DNA of 64,000 nt from Emticicia sp037153985 (GCF_037153985.1 NZ_JBBAYI010000007.1:124001-188000); one strand, 5' to 3'; shown: positions 9,341 to 17,556, counted from the first letter of the stretch. The notes: a model not told the origin generated them from the letters alone. Numbers and translations are program-made.

Positions 9341-10546
9341 TTATAAAAGCCATACAAAATCATCGATGTTAATCAGGTGTGGCCTGATGTACATCATGTA
9401 AGCAATACCAATTCCGATAATTCCTTCTGAAAAACATACATTCGTGTGGGCGTTCCATGGGTTATAAGCAGCTTTAAAGCCTGCGTAGGGAGTTTCCTGT
9501 TTTTCGCCATATTCTACGCTTCGGGCCAGCCAGTAGTTAGTGGCCTCTTGAAAAATAGCCAGATTGGTTAACCGATAAACCTTATGGAAAATAAGCATAA
9601 GCCCTGTTGCACCAAACAGAATACTGGCATCTTCAACACGATTAGTTTCCTGTGTTTTGCGTTGTATGGCATGAGTGAGAATATCAATTCCTTTCTGATA
9701 CCATGCTTTTGTATCAAATACTTGTCCGGCGCGTAGTAGCATATAGCCCACGCCCATGTCGCCATAGCATAAGGCCAGTCGGCTTGGTTCAGGTTTATCA
9801 AGTTGGTCTGCAAAAAGGAAGTGTCTGTCTTTTACTTCCTGGCTCAGAATTTTAGTAATTCCCTGTTTAACTAATGGGAGCGTTTGTGTTTTAAAACTTT
9901 CATCTATTTCAGAAAGACGTGTAAGAAGCAGAATAACTGCCGCTGACCCATGCGGTAAAGTCAGATAGACACGGCCATCCTCACGGAATTTGGTAGGCCA
10001 GTGTATACCCTCAGGCGTTTCAATAGCCTGTTGGGTAAGCTCGTTCACGAGTTTCTGCATAATTGGCTTAAACTTGCTTACGTTGGTAGTGTAACGTCTC
10101 AGAAAATAAAGTGCCATCGAAATAGCTCCATTCACAAAACCACCAATGTCGCCGTCGGCCAGATACTCGTTCATTTTTTCTTCCAACGTGTTATCTATAT
10201 CCTCCAGAAATTCGTTTGGATCAATTTCCAATGAGCCTTTTCTTGAGTAATAGTCTGCCAGCATACCGAGTTCAGAAATATCCAGATAAAAACTCGGGAA
10301 CGCCTTTTTTCCGATGCTGTCGCAGGCTTCCTCAAAGGCTTCTTTGGCTTTCTTATGATACTCCGAGAGCCCATAATAAAGGCCATAAGCATGATATAGA
10401 AAAGATAAACCCAGCGCACCTCTCGACAGCCCGAAGGTGTGCAAATCATGCTGGTGCTTAGGAGCAACTTCCACTATATCCTCTATCTTATAAGCAGCCG
10501 TTGTGATATATTGATCGATTGTATATTTTTCGCTCTCCTCTATCAT
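9341..10546 (-). CDS. LanC-like protein lacking two zinc ligands (probable pseudo-cyclase)
   Basis: A 401 aa LanC-fold protein and first gene of the minus-strand operon. It keeps H199 (TLPHGS) and C260 (ALCYGDMG). Where LanC has Cys-His in the CHG motif it reads ILFGATG, with L310 and F311 in place of the two zinc ligands. The following GATGL helix and the C-terminal SEGIIGIG segment still align, so this is substitution and not truncation. Family knowledge says zinc activates the Cys nucleophile, so catalysis by the normal mechanism is unlikely. It may bind the leader, pair with the intact LanC, or have another role. Confidence 0.85.
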   Translation of the reverse strand: MIEESEKYTIDQYITTAAYKIEDIVEVAPKHQHDLHTFGLSRGALGLSFLYHAYGLYYGLSEYHKKAKEAFEEACDSIGKKAFPSFYLDISELGMLADYYSRKGSLEIDPNEFLEDIDNTLEEKMNEYLADGDIGGFVNGAISMALYFLRRYTTNVSKFKPIMQKLVNELTQQAIETPEGIHWPTKFREDGRVYLTLPHGSAAVILLLTRLSEIDESFKTQTLPLVKQGITKILSQEVKDRHFLFADQLDKPEPSRLALCYGDMGVGYMLLRAGQVFDTKAWYQKGIDILTHAIQRKTQETNRVEDASILFGATGLMLIFHKVYRLTNLAIFQEATNYWLARSVEYGEKQETPYAGFKAAYNPWNAHTNVCFSEGIIGIGIAYMMYIRPHLINIDDFVWLL

Positions 10547-10872
10547 TTGAGTATAGATGATTTTTTGTGTCCAAAATTGGCTATTGCCTGTGTCAACAAA
10601 AAAAAAATTATAGAGAGCTATAATTATTATCGACCAAACGAAGTCTTTTTTATATCAAGCAATGTGTGGTACATACGGATTCTGATTTATAGACCACTTT
10701 CATGACACTTACCCTAAACTTATTTTCATCTAAACTTTCAGTTATTCTGTATAAAAATCTTTCTTCATTTTATTAAATATCAAAATTTTGTATCGCTTGT
10801 TTATCAAGTTTGTGCACAGGCTGGGTAAGCGAGTTATGTTTTGTATGGTTTAACATTAATCTTTATTAAAAA
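10547..10872. promoter_or_regulatory. divergent intergenic region between lanC operon and precursor array
   Basis: A 326 bp AT-rich region must hold the promoters for both arms of the RiPP locus. On the plus strand a TTTG at 10809-10812 is followed after about 22 nt by TATGTTTTG near 10835. This resembles a Bacteroidota promoter with one extra base, so it is a weak call. A 16-nt word shared with the lanB upstream region lies at 10842-10857. I see no coding sequence here, and no clear minus-strand TAnnTTTG box for the lanC operon. Confidence 0.5.
10842..10857 (+). repeat. 16-nt direct repeat, copy 1 (upstream of first precursor)
   Basis: TGTATGGTTTAACATT, ending 15 bp before the first precursor start codon. 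An identical 16-mer occurs at 12124-12139 upstream of lanB. On the opposite strand it reads AATGTTAAA, which partly resembles the half-site bound by LytTR regulators. A LytTR regulator is encoded in this locus, so a shared operator or mRNA element is possible. Confidence 0.6.
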
Positions 10873-11055
10873 ATGAAAAAGAAAACAAATGCTTCGAAAT
10901 TGTCTTTGGACAAAGAAACAATTGCTCGCCTTAACGAGGAACAACTAAACGCCGACCAAACACAACAAGTAGAAGGTGGTGCTACTGCCTTTACTGCTGG
11001 TGGTTCGTGTTGTGGTATTGGTAACACAGGTACTTATACCTCATGCGGCAAATAA
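10873..11055 (+). CDS. class I lanthipeptide precursor 1
   Basis: A 60 aa precursor. The leader (residues 1-36) holds the Bacteroidota lanthipeptide motif KLSLDKETIARLN, followed by EEQLNADQTQQVEGG; it ends in a double glycine. The 24-residue core begins ATAFTAGGSCC and ends TGTYTSCGK, with three Cys and seven Ser/Thr. Expected processing (inference): LanB dehydrates Ser/Thr, LanC1 forms up to three thioether rings, and the C39 transporter cuts after GG. It is the first of four tandem homologues. Confidence 0.93.
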   Translation: MKKKTNASKLSLDKETIARLNEEQLNADQTQQVEGGATAFTAGGSCCGIGNTGTYTSCGK

Positions 11056-11121
11056 TCACTGAATAGGGGTTAATCGCCGCTTTTGTTTTTTTAGTTTATT
11101 AACTTTTAAAGTTTATTAATC

Positions 11122-11298
11122 ATGAAAAAGAAAAAAGTATCTACCAAGCTGTCGCTCGATAAAGAGACAATCGCTCGTTTGAACGAAGACCAATTATCGG
11201 CAGATCAAACTCAACAAGTTGAGGGCGGAGCAACAGTGTTTACCGCAGGTGCCTCTTGTTGTGGTGTTACCAAAACAGGAACTTACACTTCATGCTAA
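11122..11298 (+). CDS. class I lanthipeptide precursor 2
   Basis: A 58 aa precursor, translated directly from the sequence: MKKKKVSTKLSLDKETIARL and so on. The leader is nearly identical to precursor 1 and ends VEGG at residue 36. The 22-residue core starts ATVFTAGASCC, has the loop GVTKTG and ends exactly at TYTSC with no trailing residues. It lies 66 bp after precursor 1. A terminator-like hairpin and a GC-rich hairpin follow it. Confidence 0.92.
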   Translation: MKKKKVSTKLSLDKETIARLNEDQLSADQTQQVEGGATVFTAGASCCGVTKTGTYTSC

Positions 11299-11308
11299 TA
11301 GATGCCTG

Positions 11309-11337
11309 AAAGGGCGGCTTTATATAAGTAGCCCTTT
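11309..11337 (+). terminator. hairpin after precursor 2
   Basis: A stem formed by AAAGGGCGGCTT and AAGTAGCCCTTT closes a TATAT loop with one G-A mismatch and one wobble. It begins 10 bp after the precursor 2 stop codon and runs into TTTTAATAA. It looks like a weak terminator or an mRNA 3'-end stabiliser. Confidence 0.55.
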
Positions 11338-11341
11338 TAAT

Positions 11342-11393
11342 AAGCGGCGGCCGTTGGAGCCGTTTCAGAAACCCTTCAGACGGCCGCCTGCTT
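11342..11393 (+). repeat. GC-rich inverted repeat between precursors 2 and 3
   Basis: A 13-bp stem with a single bulged T, formed by AAGCGGCGGCCGT and ACGGCCGCCTGCTT, encloses a 25-nt loop. It is very GC-rich for this AT-rich region and has no T-tract. It lies only 4 bp after the preceding hairpin. It may be an attenuator, a processing or stability element, or a remnant of a small repeat element. Confidence 0.65.
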
Positions 11394-11485
11394 AGCAATG
11401 AAGTAACAAACAACAACACAATGCCACCCGAAAGCTGGTGCATGCAGAATTTCACTCATTTTTTAACTTTTTACTATTAAGAATC

Positions 11486-11659
11486 ATGAAAAAGAAAATC
11501 ACTTCGAATAGATTAACTCTTGACAAAGAAACTATTGCACAATTGAATGCAGAACAACTTTCGGCAGAACAAGGACAGGAAGTAGTAGGTGGGGCTACCA
11601 AATTTACAGGTGGTGCTTCGTGCTGTGGCCCAGATACTTACACCTCTTGCTCAAGATAA
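11486..11659 (+). CDS. class I lanthipeptide precursor 3
   Basis: A 57 aa precursor. I chose the start at MKKKITSNRL, because all four homologues start with MKKK; the in-frame extension upstream has no counterpart in them. The leader has RLTLDKETIAQLN and ends VVGG at residue 36. The 21-residue core starts ATKFTGGASCC, has the shortest loop (GPD), and ends TYTSCSR. It lacks the TG before TYTSC seen in the other three. A perfect 11-bp hairpin follows. Confidence 0.92.
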   Translation: MKKKITSNRLTLDKETIAQLNAEQLSAEQGQEVVGGATKFTGGASCCGPDTYTSCSR

Positions 11660-11698
11660 TCAGGCAGATTTCTGGAAATATGAAAAGGGACATTTACT

Positions 11699-11731
11699 GA
11701 GCGATTGTAGCAAAACAGAATACAATCGCTC
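11699..11731 (+). terminator. hairpin after precursor 3
   Basis: A perfect 11-bp stem (GAGCGATTGTA with TACAATCGCTC) with an 11-nt loop, 39 bp after the precursor 3 stop. It is followed by GTTTAAATCC, so the U-tract is weak. It is a partial terminator or mRNA 3' stabilising structure. Confidence 0.55.
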
Positions 11732-11838
11732 GTTTAAATCCCGAAAATTTCCTCAGAAACTATCTTAATCAACTTTTGCAATAACCATTTACTCCAAAAA
11801 ATATATTTAACTATTAATTAACTTAATCTCGTAAAATC

Positions 11839-12021
11839 ATGAAAAAGAAAAATAACGACGGAAGATTATCTTTAGACAAAGAAACTATTGCACGCCTTAA
11901 TGCAGAGCAATTATCTGACGAACAAGCCGACCAAGTAGTGGGTGGTGCAACAGGTTTTACGGCTGGGCCATCTTGCTGCAGCGACCAACCTACCGGAACT
12001 TACACTTCGTGTGGTAAATAA
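11839..12021 (+). CDS. class I lanthipeptide precursor 4
   Basis: A 60 aa precursor: MKKKNNDGRLSLDKETIARLN, then a leader tail AEQLSDEQADQVVGG ending at residue 36. The core of 24 residues starts ATGFTAGPSCC, has loop SDQP and ends TGTYTSCGK. The variable positions are the third core residue, the residue before SCC, and the loop. The Thr/Ser/Cys frame is unchanged. It is the last precursor before lanB and is followed by a terminator-like hairpin. Confidence 0.92.
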   Translation: MKKKNNDGRLSLDKETIARLNAEQLSDEQADQVVGGATGFTAGPSCCSDQPTGTYTSCGK

Positions 12022-12082
12022 AATAAACTCCGAAATAACGGATACGCTACCAGAATCTACACCTCATTATCTATAAGAAACA

Positions 12083-12113
12083 TAAGCCGTGGGAATCCCT
12101 CGGCTTAGTTTTC
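12083..12113 (+). terminator. terminator-like hairpin between precursor 4 and lanB
   Basis: TAAGCCG pairs with CGGCTTA, then after a T-T mismatch GGG pairs with CCC around an AAT loop. GTTTT follows. It would reduce read-through from the abundant precursor mRNA into lanB, a common stoichiometry device in lanthipeptide operons. Confidence 0.6.
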
Positions 12114-12123
12114 CAAACCAATG

Positions 12124-12139
12124 TGTATGGTTTAACATT
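12124..12139 (+). repeat. 16-nt direct repeat, copy 2 (upstream of lanB)
   Basis: An exact second copy of TGTATGGTTTAACATT, 113 bp before the chosen lanB start. It overlaps a candidate -33 TTG at 12138-12140. See the copy at 10842. Confidence 0.6.
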
Positions 12140-12167
12140 GTTTTAGACAATCAAAATTATAAATTTT
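12138..12167 (+). promoter_or_regulatory. candidate lanB promoter
   Basis: TTG at 12138-12140, a 19-nt spacer and TAAATTTT at 12160-12167 fit the Bacteroidota -33/-7 pattern, apart from T instead of G at the last position. It lies just downstream of the hairpin that ends the precursor array. Confidence 0.35.
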
Positions 12168-12252
12168 TCTGGATAACAACAACTACCTGTGCTATTTATA
12201 CGGTACTGGCAGGTTGGCAATCATGATAATTGTCTTTAACACTTTTAAAACC

Positions 12253-15200
12253 ATGAACTTTAAATCTCAGAATTTCTTCCTTCTTCGTCGCTCAGCATTC
12301 CCTGTCAATACATTACTTGACTTGCAAAATAAAGCAGGTAACGACCCCACCACGTTTGAAAAACAACTGATTGAGTTCTTCGTACAGCCTCAGATGTTAG
12401 AAGTACTCTATGTGGCTTCGCCAGAGTTATACGAAGCCTTCATCGGAGTACTGGCGGGTACGTATCAGACGGGTATTGATAAACTACTACGGACACTGCA
12501 TAAATACCTAATCCGAATGACCACCCGCAGCACGCCTTATGGGCTTTTTGCTGGCTGTACTATGGGCAGCCAGGGCTCAGAAACTCGGATAGTTTTTAAC
12601 GAGCAGAATCCGTGTCGGTTTCATTCACGGCTTGATATGAACTACGTTGCCGAAATGACAACCGATATTATCAGTAACGAAACCATAAAAAAACAACTGA
12701 AATTCTTCCCTAATACAAGTTTATACCTGATAGGTGAGGGGTATCGTTACATTGAAAGTACTGTTAAAAATAAAAAACGCAATTATTTACTGGCTTCGGT
12801 AGAAAACAGCCCGTATCTGCAAAAAATACTGACAAAAGCCGCACAAGGCAGCACCTTTCAGGAACTCGTAGAAGAACTAATTTCAGATGAATTCAGTCTG
12901 GAAGAAATTGAAAACTACGTTAATTCAATTATTGATTCGCAAATACTCGTAAGCGAACTTGAACCTACCACCACCGGAGACGAATTTTTTGATGTACTGA
13001 TTGAACGTTTGAAAAAACTACAACATACCGACGAAATCAATCAGAATCTGCTGAAAATTAAAGAGCTGCTCCGAACCAACGACAGAGGCATTAAAAAATA
13101 TCAGGAAATACAGGAGATTATCAGCAAAAACTTTACAACCACTAACAGTAAAGACCTAGTACAGACCGATATGTTCTTTGAGACGGAAGCCTGCTCATTG
13201 AGCGACGCTTTCGTGAATACATTAAGTAAAGACCTGAAAAATATTATGCCTTTGGGTTTATCATATTATAATGCCGACATGGCAACTTTCAAAACTAAGT
13301 TTTATGAACGATACGAAGAGCAGGAGATGCCTTTACTCTCGGTTATCGACAATGAAACGGGTATCGGCTATGGCAATGTTACTTCAAACAAGGCTGATAA
13401 CCTGCCTATGCTCGAAAATCTGGCTCTGCCAGCTAATTTCAGGGCAGATAGCACCGAGTGGACAGCCCTTGCCAGATTAAAATATAAGCTATATCAGGAG
13501 GCCATCGCGAAAGGCCAGTCGGTTATTCAACTTACCGACCAGCTTATAAACTCTTTTAAAGAAAGCAATGCCATAGAGCCTTCACTAACTAAGGGCTTTT
13601 ATATATTCGGTAGCCTGATTGCTTCTTCTGTGGAAGAGGTCGATAAAGGCAATTTTAAGTTTAACCTTTATACCATGACGGGCTCGTCGGGTATAAAACT
13701 ACTGGGTCGGTTTGGGCATGGGAATCAGGAACTAACCGAGAAAATGAGAGAAGCCGCCAAACTGGAAGACAGCCAGTACTCCGACACCATTTATGCAGAA
13801 ATAGCCCACCTACCCGAAGCTCGTGTGGGTAATATTCTGATGCGCCCGCATTTACGCCCTTATGAAATACCTTATCTGGCTGGATCGGATGTACCGCAAG
13901 AATACCAGATTACTCCCGATGACTTGATGGTTTCAATTCGTGGAGAAGAAGTAGTTTTGCGGTCGAAACGCCTGAACAAACGCGTTTTTCCGCGCAGAAG
14001 CAATGCCCATAACACAGTTAATGGGTTGCCTGTTTATAAATTTCTATGTGATTTGGAAAATCAGGAGCTTCAGCATTTGTATGGGTGGTCGTGGGGTTTT
14101 CTGAACGACCACCCTTTTCTGCCCAGAGTTGAATACCGCCACCTCATTCTTGGCAGAGCAACATGGAATATCAAAAAAGATAATTATCCGGCCCTTCAAC
14201 AAAAAAACTGCGACTTAAAAGAAGAACTAAGGAAAATCAGAGAACAACTACAACTGCCACGTTATGTACAATTATCAGAAGGAGATAACGAGCTATTGAT
14301 TGACTTTGAGTGTGATTTTTCGGTACAGATTCTGGCCGATGCCCTCAAAAAATATGATAGAATCAAACTCGTCGAATTTATTGGGCTGGAAGATGAATGT
14401 TTTGTGAAAACCTCGGAAGGTTATTTTACTAACGAAATCCTGATTCCGATGCTAAAAGAAACCGAAGCTACCAGTAAGGCTGTGCCATTGGCCCCCAAAC
14501 CAAGCCCCGTTAAACGGAATTTTATTACCGGTAGCGAGTGGCTATATATTAAGATTTATACCGGTACCAAAACAGCCGATAAAATTCTTACCGGTGTAAT
14601 TAAACCTTTTGCCGAAGAAATGTTACAGAAGGGTATTATTGAGCAATGGTTTTTTATCAGATACGGCGACCCCGACGAGCATATTCGTGTCAGGTTTAAC
14701 CATAATACAAAGCCTGATTTCTGGTATATTGTGCTTCAGGAGTTAAATACTCTAATGCAACCTTATATTGATAAAGGCATTGTAACAAAATTCCAGACAG
14801 ATACCTATAAACGCGAAATTGAACGTTACGGAGACTCTACCATCGAGTTGGTTGAGCGCGTATTTTGTGCTGATAGTAAAGCTATTGTAGGGTTTCTTGA
14901 TTTGCTCGAAGGGGATGAAGGCGAGCGGTATCGCTGGCTTGTGGCACTTCGTGGCGTAGATATGCTATTGAATGATTTTGGCTACAACCTTGCCGACAAG
15001 AAAAACATCATGGAATTAATGCGCGAAAACTTCTTTAAAGAATTTAACGGAAACACCAGCCTGAATAAACAACTTAACGATAAGTATCGCACGCATACGG
15101 CCGATATTGAAAGTTTCCTGAAACCGGAAGATGACGAGAAAAATCAACTTTCGGAAACCATCGCGCTATTTGAAGAGAGGTCGGTGCTGATAGGCCAAAT

Positions 15201-15390
15201 AAAAGACGAAATATTAGCCAGACTCCAAGTTGATAAAAACAGGCTTCTGAGTAGCCTTGTACACATGTTTCTGAACAGAATGTTCATTTCAAAGCAACGC
15301 GTACATGAATTAGTAGTATATCATTATCTGAAAAAATACTATGAATCTGCATTGGCAAGGGCAAAAAATACAAATAAAATGCCTGTCTGA
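12253..15390 (+). CDS. LanB-type lantibiotic dehydratase (full length)
   Basis: A 1045 aa class I lanthipeptide dehydratase, starting MNFKSQNFFLLRRSAF. ATGs at 12223 and 12214 give short extensions without homology. The N-terminal glutamylation domain shows the conserved RSTPYGLFAG near residues 92-101 and LRPYEIPYLAG around 540. The C-terminal elimination domain (SpaB_C type, from about residue 755) shows SEWLYIKIYTG and WFFIRYGDPDEHIRVRF. The enzyme uses glutamyl-tRNA to activate Ser/Thr and then eliminates glutamate to give Dha/Dhb. Both halves are in one polypeptide, unlike the split LanB of pinensin-type clusters. Substrates should be the four upstream precursors. Confidence 0.93.
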   Translation: MNFKSQNFFLLRRSAFPVNTLLDLQNKAGNDPTTFEKQLIEFFVQPQMLEVLYVASPELYEAFIGVLAGTYQTGIDKLLRTLHKYLIRMTTRSTPYGLFAGCTMGSQGSETRIVFNEQNPCRFHSRLDMNYVAEMTTDIISNETIKKQLKFFPNTSLYLIGEGYRYIESTVKNKKRNYLLASVENSPYLQKILTKAAQGSTFQELVEELISDEFSLEEIENYVNSIIDSQILVSELEPTTTGDEFFDVLIERLKKLQHTDEINQNLLKIKELLRTNDRGIKKYQEIQEIISKNFTTTNSKDLVQTDMFFETEACSLSDAFVNTLSKDLKNIMPLGLSYYNADMATFKTKFYERYEEQEMPLLSVIDNETGIGYGNVTSNKADNLPMLENLALPANFRADSTEWTALARLKYKLYQEAIAKGQSVIQLTDQLINSFKESNAIEPSLTKGFYIFGSLIASSVEEVDKGNFKFNLYTMTGSSGIKLLGRFGHGNQELTEKMREAAKLEDSQYSDTIYAEIAHLPEARVGNILMRPHLRPYEIPYLAGSDVPQEYQITPDDLMVSIRGEEVVLRSKRLNKRVFPRRSNAHNTVNGLPVYKFLCDLENQELQHLYGWSWGFLNDHPFLPRVEYRHLILGRATWNIKKDNYPALQQKNCDLKEELRKIREQLQLPRYVQLSEGDNELLIDFECDFSVQILADALKKYDRIKLVEFIGLEDECFVKTSEGYFTNEILIPMLKETEATSKAVPLAPKPSPVKRNFITGSEWLYIKIYTGTKTADKILTGVIKPFAEEMLQKGIIEQWFFIRYGDPDEHIRVRFNHNTKPDFWYIVLQELNTLMQPYIDKGIVTKFQTDTYKREIERYGDSTIELVERVFCADSKAIVGFLDLLEGDEGERYRWLVALRGVDMLLNDFGYNLADKKNIMELMRENFFKEFNGNTSLNKQLNDKYRTHTADIESFLKPEDDEKNQLSETIALFEERSVLIGQIKDEILARLQVDKNRLLSSLVHMFLNRMFISKQRVHELVVYHYLKKYYESALARAKNTNKMPV

Positions 15391-15423
15391 GAGGGTCTTA
15401 ATTGTAGCCGCTTGTTAATATTT

Positions 15424-15441
15424 ACAGGTAAAAATACCTGT
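15424..15441. repeat. inverted repeat downstream of lanB
   Basis: A perfect 7-bp stem (ACAGGTA with TACCTGT) around AAAA, in the 127-bp gap between lanB and the regulator genes. It lacks a T-tract. It may be a weak hairpin in the transcript or a protein-binding palindrome. Confidence 0.4.
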
Positions 15442-15517
15442 TCTGATACTATTTTTAACAGATAAAATTGTTTAAACAACTAAGTTTATCGAATATTACT
15501 ATTCAAAAAAAACAGCT

Positions 15518-16339
15518 ATGAAAAATAAGCTAACATGCTTTATTGTTGATGACGAAAAACCCGCTCATGTTGTTCTGGAAACGCTGATAGCTAAAATTCC
15601 GTGGCTTGAACTAACCGGAAAATTTTTTAATGCCATTGATGCCATGGAGGCGTTCGAACGCCAGCAACCCGGCCTTATATTTCTGGATATAAATATGCCT
15701 GAACTTACAGGTACCGAATTGCTCGATATTCTGAAATTAAATAAAACACAGGTAATCATGACTACCGCGTATCCACAATACGCGGTAGATGGTTTCAAGT
15801 TCGATGTTACGGGCTTTTTATTAAAGCCTATTGGGTTTGATAAGTTCCTGAAAGCTACCTCTAAAGTAAAAATGTTGGCCGAAGCACTCGAAAAACGCCA
15901 TAATAAACCCGAAGTAGCCGAAGTAGAAATTGACGACCTGCCCTCGTTGTCTGACGAACCCATCAAAGCAGTCATTGAAACCAATCCGCCCGAAGGCATG
16001 GGTGGGGGTATCAACGATGATTTCTTATGGGTAAGGGCCGACAGAAAACTTTTCAGGGTGTTTTATAATGAAATTTTTCATGTTGAAGGCCTAAAAGACT
16101 ACGTAAAGGTATATCATAAAGACGGAATGCTCATTATGCACGGGTCGGTGTCTACAATGGAGGCACAATTACCTCCCAAACAATTTATTCGTGTGCATCG
16201 GTCATATATTGTCAACAGAATGATGATAAAAATCATTGATGGCAATACACTTGTGCTGGAAAACAACGAAAAAATACCCATGACAGCCAATAACCGTGAT
16301 GAACTCATTGGAAAAATAACCGGAGGCAAATTTAGGTAA
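15518..16339 (+). CDS. LytTR-family response regulator
   Basis: A 273 aa two-component response regulator. The N-terminal receiver domain has acidic D11/D12 and the phospho-acceptor D57 in FLDINMP. The C-terminal LytTR DNA-binding domain (about residues 170-270) carries FHVEGLKDYVKVY and FIRVHRSYIVN. A long acidic, Pro-rich linker (about 125-165) joins them. The stop is 2 bp before its cognate kinase. It lies inside the RiPP locus, so control of precursor and enzyme expression is likely. LytTR proteins bind paired direct half-sites. Confidence 0.92.
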   Translation: MKNKLTCFIVDDEKPAHVVLETLIAKIPWLELTGKFFNAIDAMEAFERQQPGLIFLDINMPELTGTELLDILKLNKTQVIMTTAYPQYAVDGFKFDVTGFLLKPIGFDKFLKATSKVKMLAEALEKRHNKPEVAEVEIDDLPSLSDEPIKAVIETNPPEGMGGGINDDFLWVRADRKLFRVFYNEIFHVEGLKDYVKVYHKDGMLIMHGSVSTMEAQLPPKQFIRVHRSYIVNRMMIKIIDGNTLVLENNEKIPMTANNRDELIGKITGGKFR

Positions 16340-16341
16340 CC

Positions 16342-17556
16342 ATGGATTTACTCACCTATTACAAAAAGCATTATTTGGATGCACCTGCCCATAAAAGGCA
16401 AAAAGTCAGAATCGCCTACCATTTGGCTTTCTGGTTGTTTTTTATTGTAAATAACCTTACTTATATTTTTATCTCGACCGATGTGCTATCGAGGGTATCT
16501 GACCCCCGCGCTACCATTATATTGACTTTTGTATATTATTTCAGATATGTGCTTATCTATTACCTCATTATAGCAACACACAATTTCTTTAATGATAAAC
16601 TGCAACTGGCAAGGCTTATTGTGCTAGATATTTTTGCTTCGATGTTTTATTTCCATACCATTACTTACCTGATGTATTATATTTTCGATATAGAAATCGG
16701 GATTCAGGGTATTCCGGGTGGATATAAAGTTCTGGGGCTTTTATATTTATCGATAAACACGGCAAATTTCACCTTTCAGGATTTAATAGCCATTATTTTC
16801 ACAGGCTTTAAAGAGTTCGATTATATGCTCATAGCCATTGTGTTGAAACTGGTTAAGACAATTTTTGAAAAAGAACTGCTGCTTAATAAACTTCAGGTAA
16901 ATTCGCTCAAAATGGAATTAAGAGTACTTCGGGCGCAGATTAATCCTCATTTTGTGTTTAATGTAATTAATGCGGCTTACGCAAAAATTTTGCCTGTTGA
17001 CGAAAAATCGTCGGAATACCTCCTCAAAACCAGTGATATTCTGCGTTTTACTTTATACGAAACCGAAGAAGATTTCATTGAGCTTCAGAAAGAACTTGAC
17101 TGTATTGAAAAATACATTGAACTCGAACACATCAGGCATGAAGAAAGGCTCAAACTGCATTTCAATATCAAAGGAAGCCCCAAAGAAGGGCAACAAATAC
17201 CCACCTTACTGCTGTTAACACTTGTTGAAAATGCTTTTAAGCATGGCACTCATAGTTCACGGCAGGAGTCATGGATTGATATTCAGATTAAAATTACCGA
17301 TAATAAGCTATCCATTAATATAAAAAACAGTAAACCGCCACATCCCAAGTTTAAAAACAAAAAAGACACAAACGAAGGAGGTTTGGGGTTAGTAAATCTG
17401 CGTAAGCGGCTGGAAGTCTTTTATAAAAAGAACCATCAGTTTATAATAGAAGAAAAAGATAGAGAATTTGCCGTTTTCGTCGAAATTCCGCTCTCTGAAA
17501 TTAAAGAAAGAAAACCTAAAAGCATATTCATCGAAGAACTAGACAGATTAGTATAA
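16342..17556 (+). CDS. LytS-like sensor histidine kinase
   Basis: A 404 aa membrane histidine kinase of the His_kinase/HATPase_c type that partners LytTR regulators. The N-terminal half (about residues 25-185) has several hydrophobic membrane helices and no large extracytoplasmic domain. The phospho-acceptor His is in QINPHFVFNVINA near residue 203. The ATP-binding N box is LVENAFKHG near 297, and the G box GGLGLVNLRKRL near 350. It may sense the peptide product, envelope stress or a pheromone; the sequence does not say which. Confidence 0.9.
   Translation: MDLLTYYKKHYLDAPAHKRQKVRIAYHLAFWLFFIVNNLTYIFISTDVLSRVSDPRATIILTFVYYFRYVLIYYLIIATHNFFNDKLQLARLIVLDIFASMFYFHTITYLMYYIFDIEIGIQGIPGGYKVLGLLYLSINTANFTFQDLIAIIFTGFKEFDYMLIAIVLKLVKTIFEKELLLNKLQVNSLKMELRVLRAQINPHFVFNVINAAYAKILPVDEKSSEYLLKTSDILRFTLYETEEDFIELQKELDCIEKYIELEHIRHEERLKLHFNIKGSPKEGQQIPTLLLLTLVENAFKHGTHSSRQESWIDIQIKITDNKLSINIKNSKPPHPKFKNKKDTNEGGLGLVNLRKRLEVFYKKNHQFIIEEKDREFAVFVEIPLSEIKERKPKSIFIEELDRLV

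Noticed and set aside
10547..10872. A small gene in the divergent lan intergenic region (for example from the ATG at 10701)
   Set aside because: It would encode 24 residues with no leader-like motif. The region is better explained as promoter DNA.
11045..11090. GCGGC...GCCGC followed by TTTTGTTTTTTT after precursor 1, as a terminator
   Set aside because: Only a 5-bp stem with a loop of about 26 nt. The T-tract is good but the hairpin is too weak to call.
11438..11485. N-terminal extension of precursor 3 (MHAEFHSFFNFLLLRI)
   Set aside because: The other three precursors start at MKKK and have nothing similar upstream; the extension is untranslated spacer read in frame.
12214..12252. Longer starts for LanB (MAIMII or MIIVFN)
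   Set aside because: The LanB family begins close to the FLLRRSAFP motif, and MNFKSQNFFLLRRS fits. The extension is hydrophobic and non-homologous.
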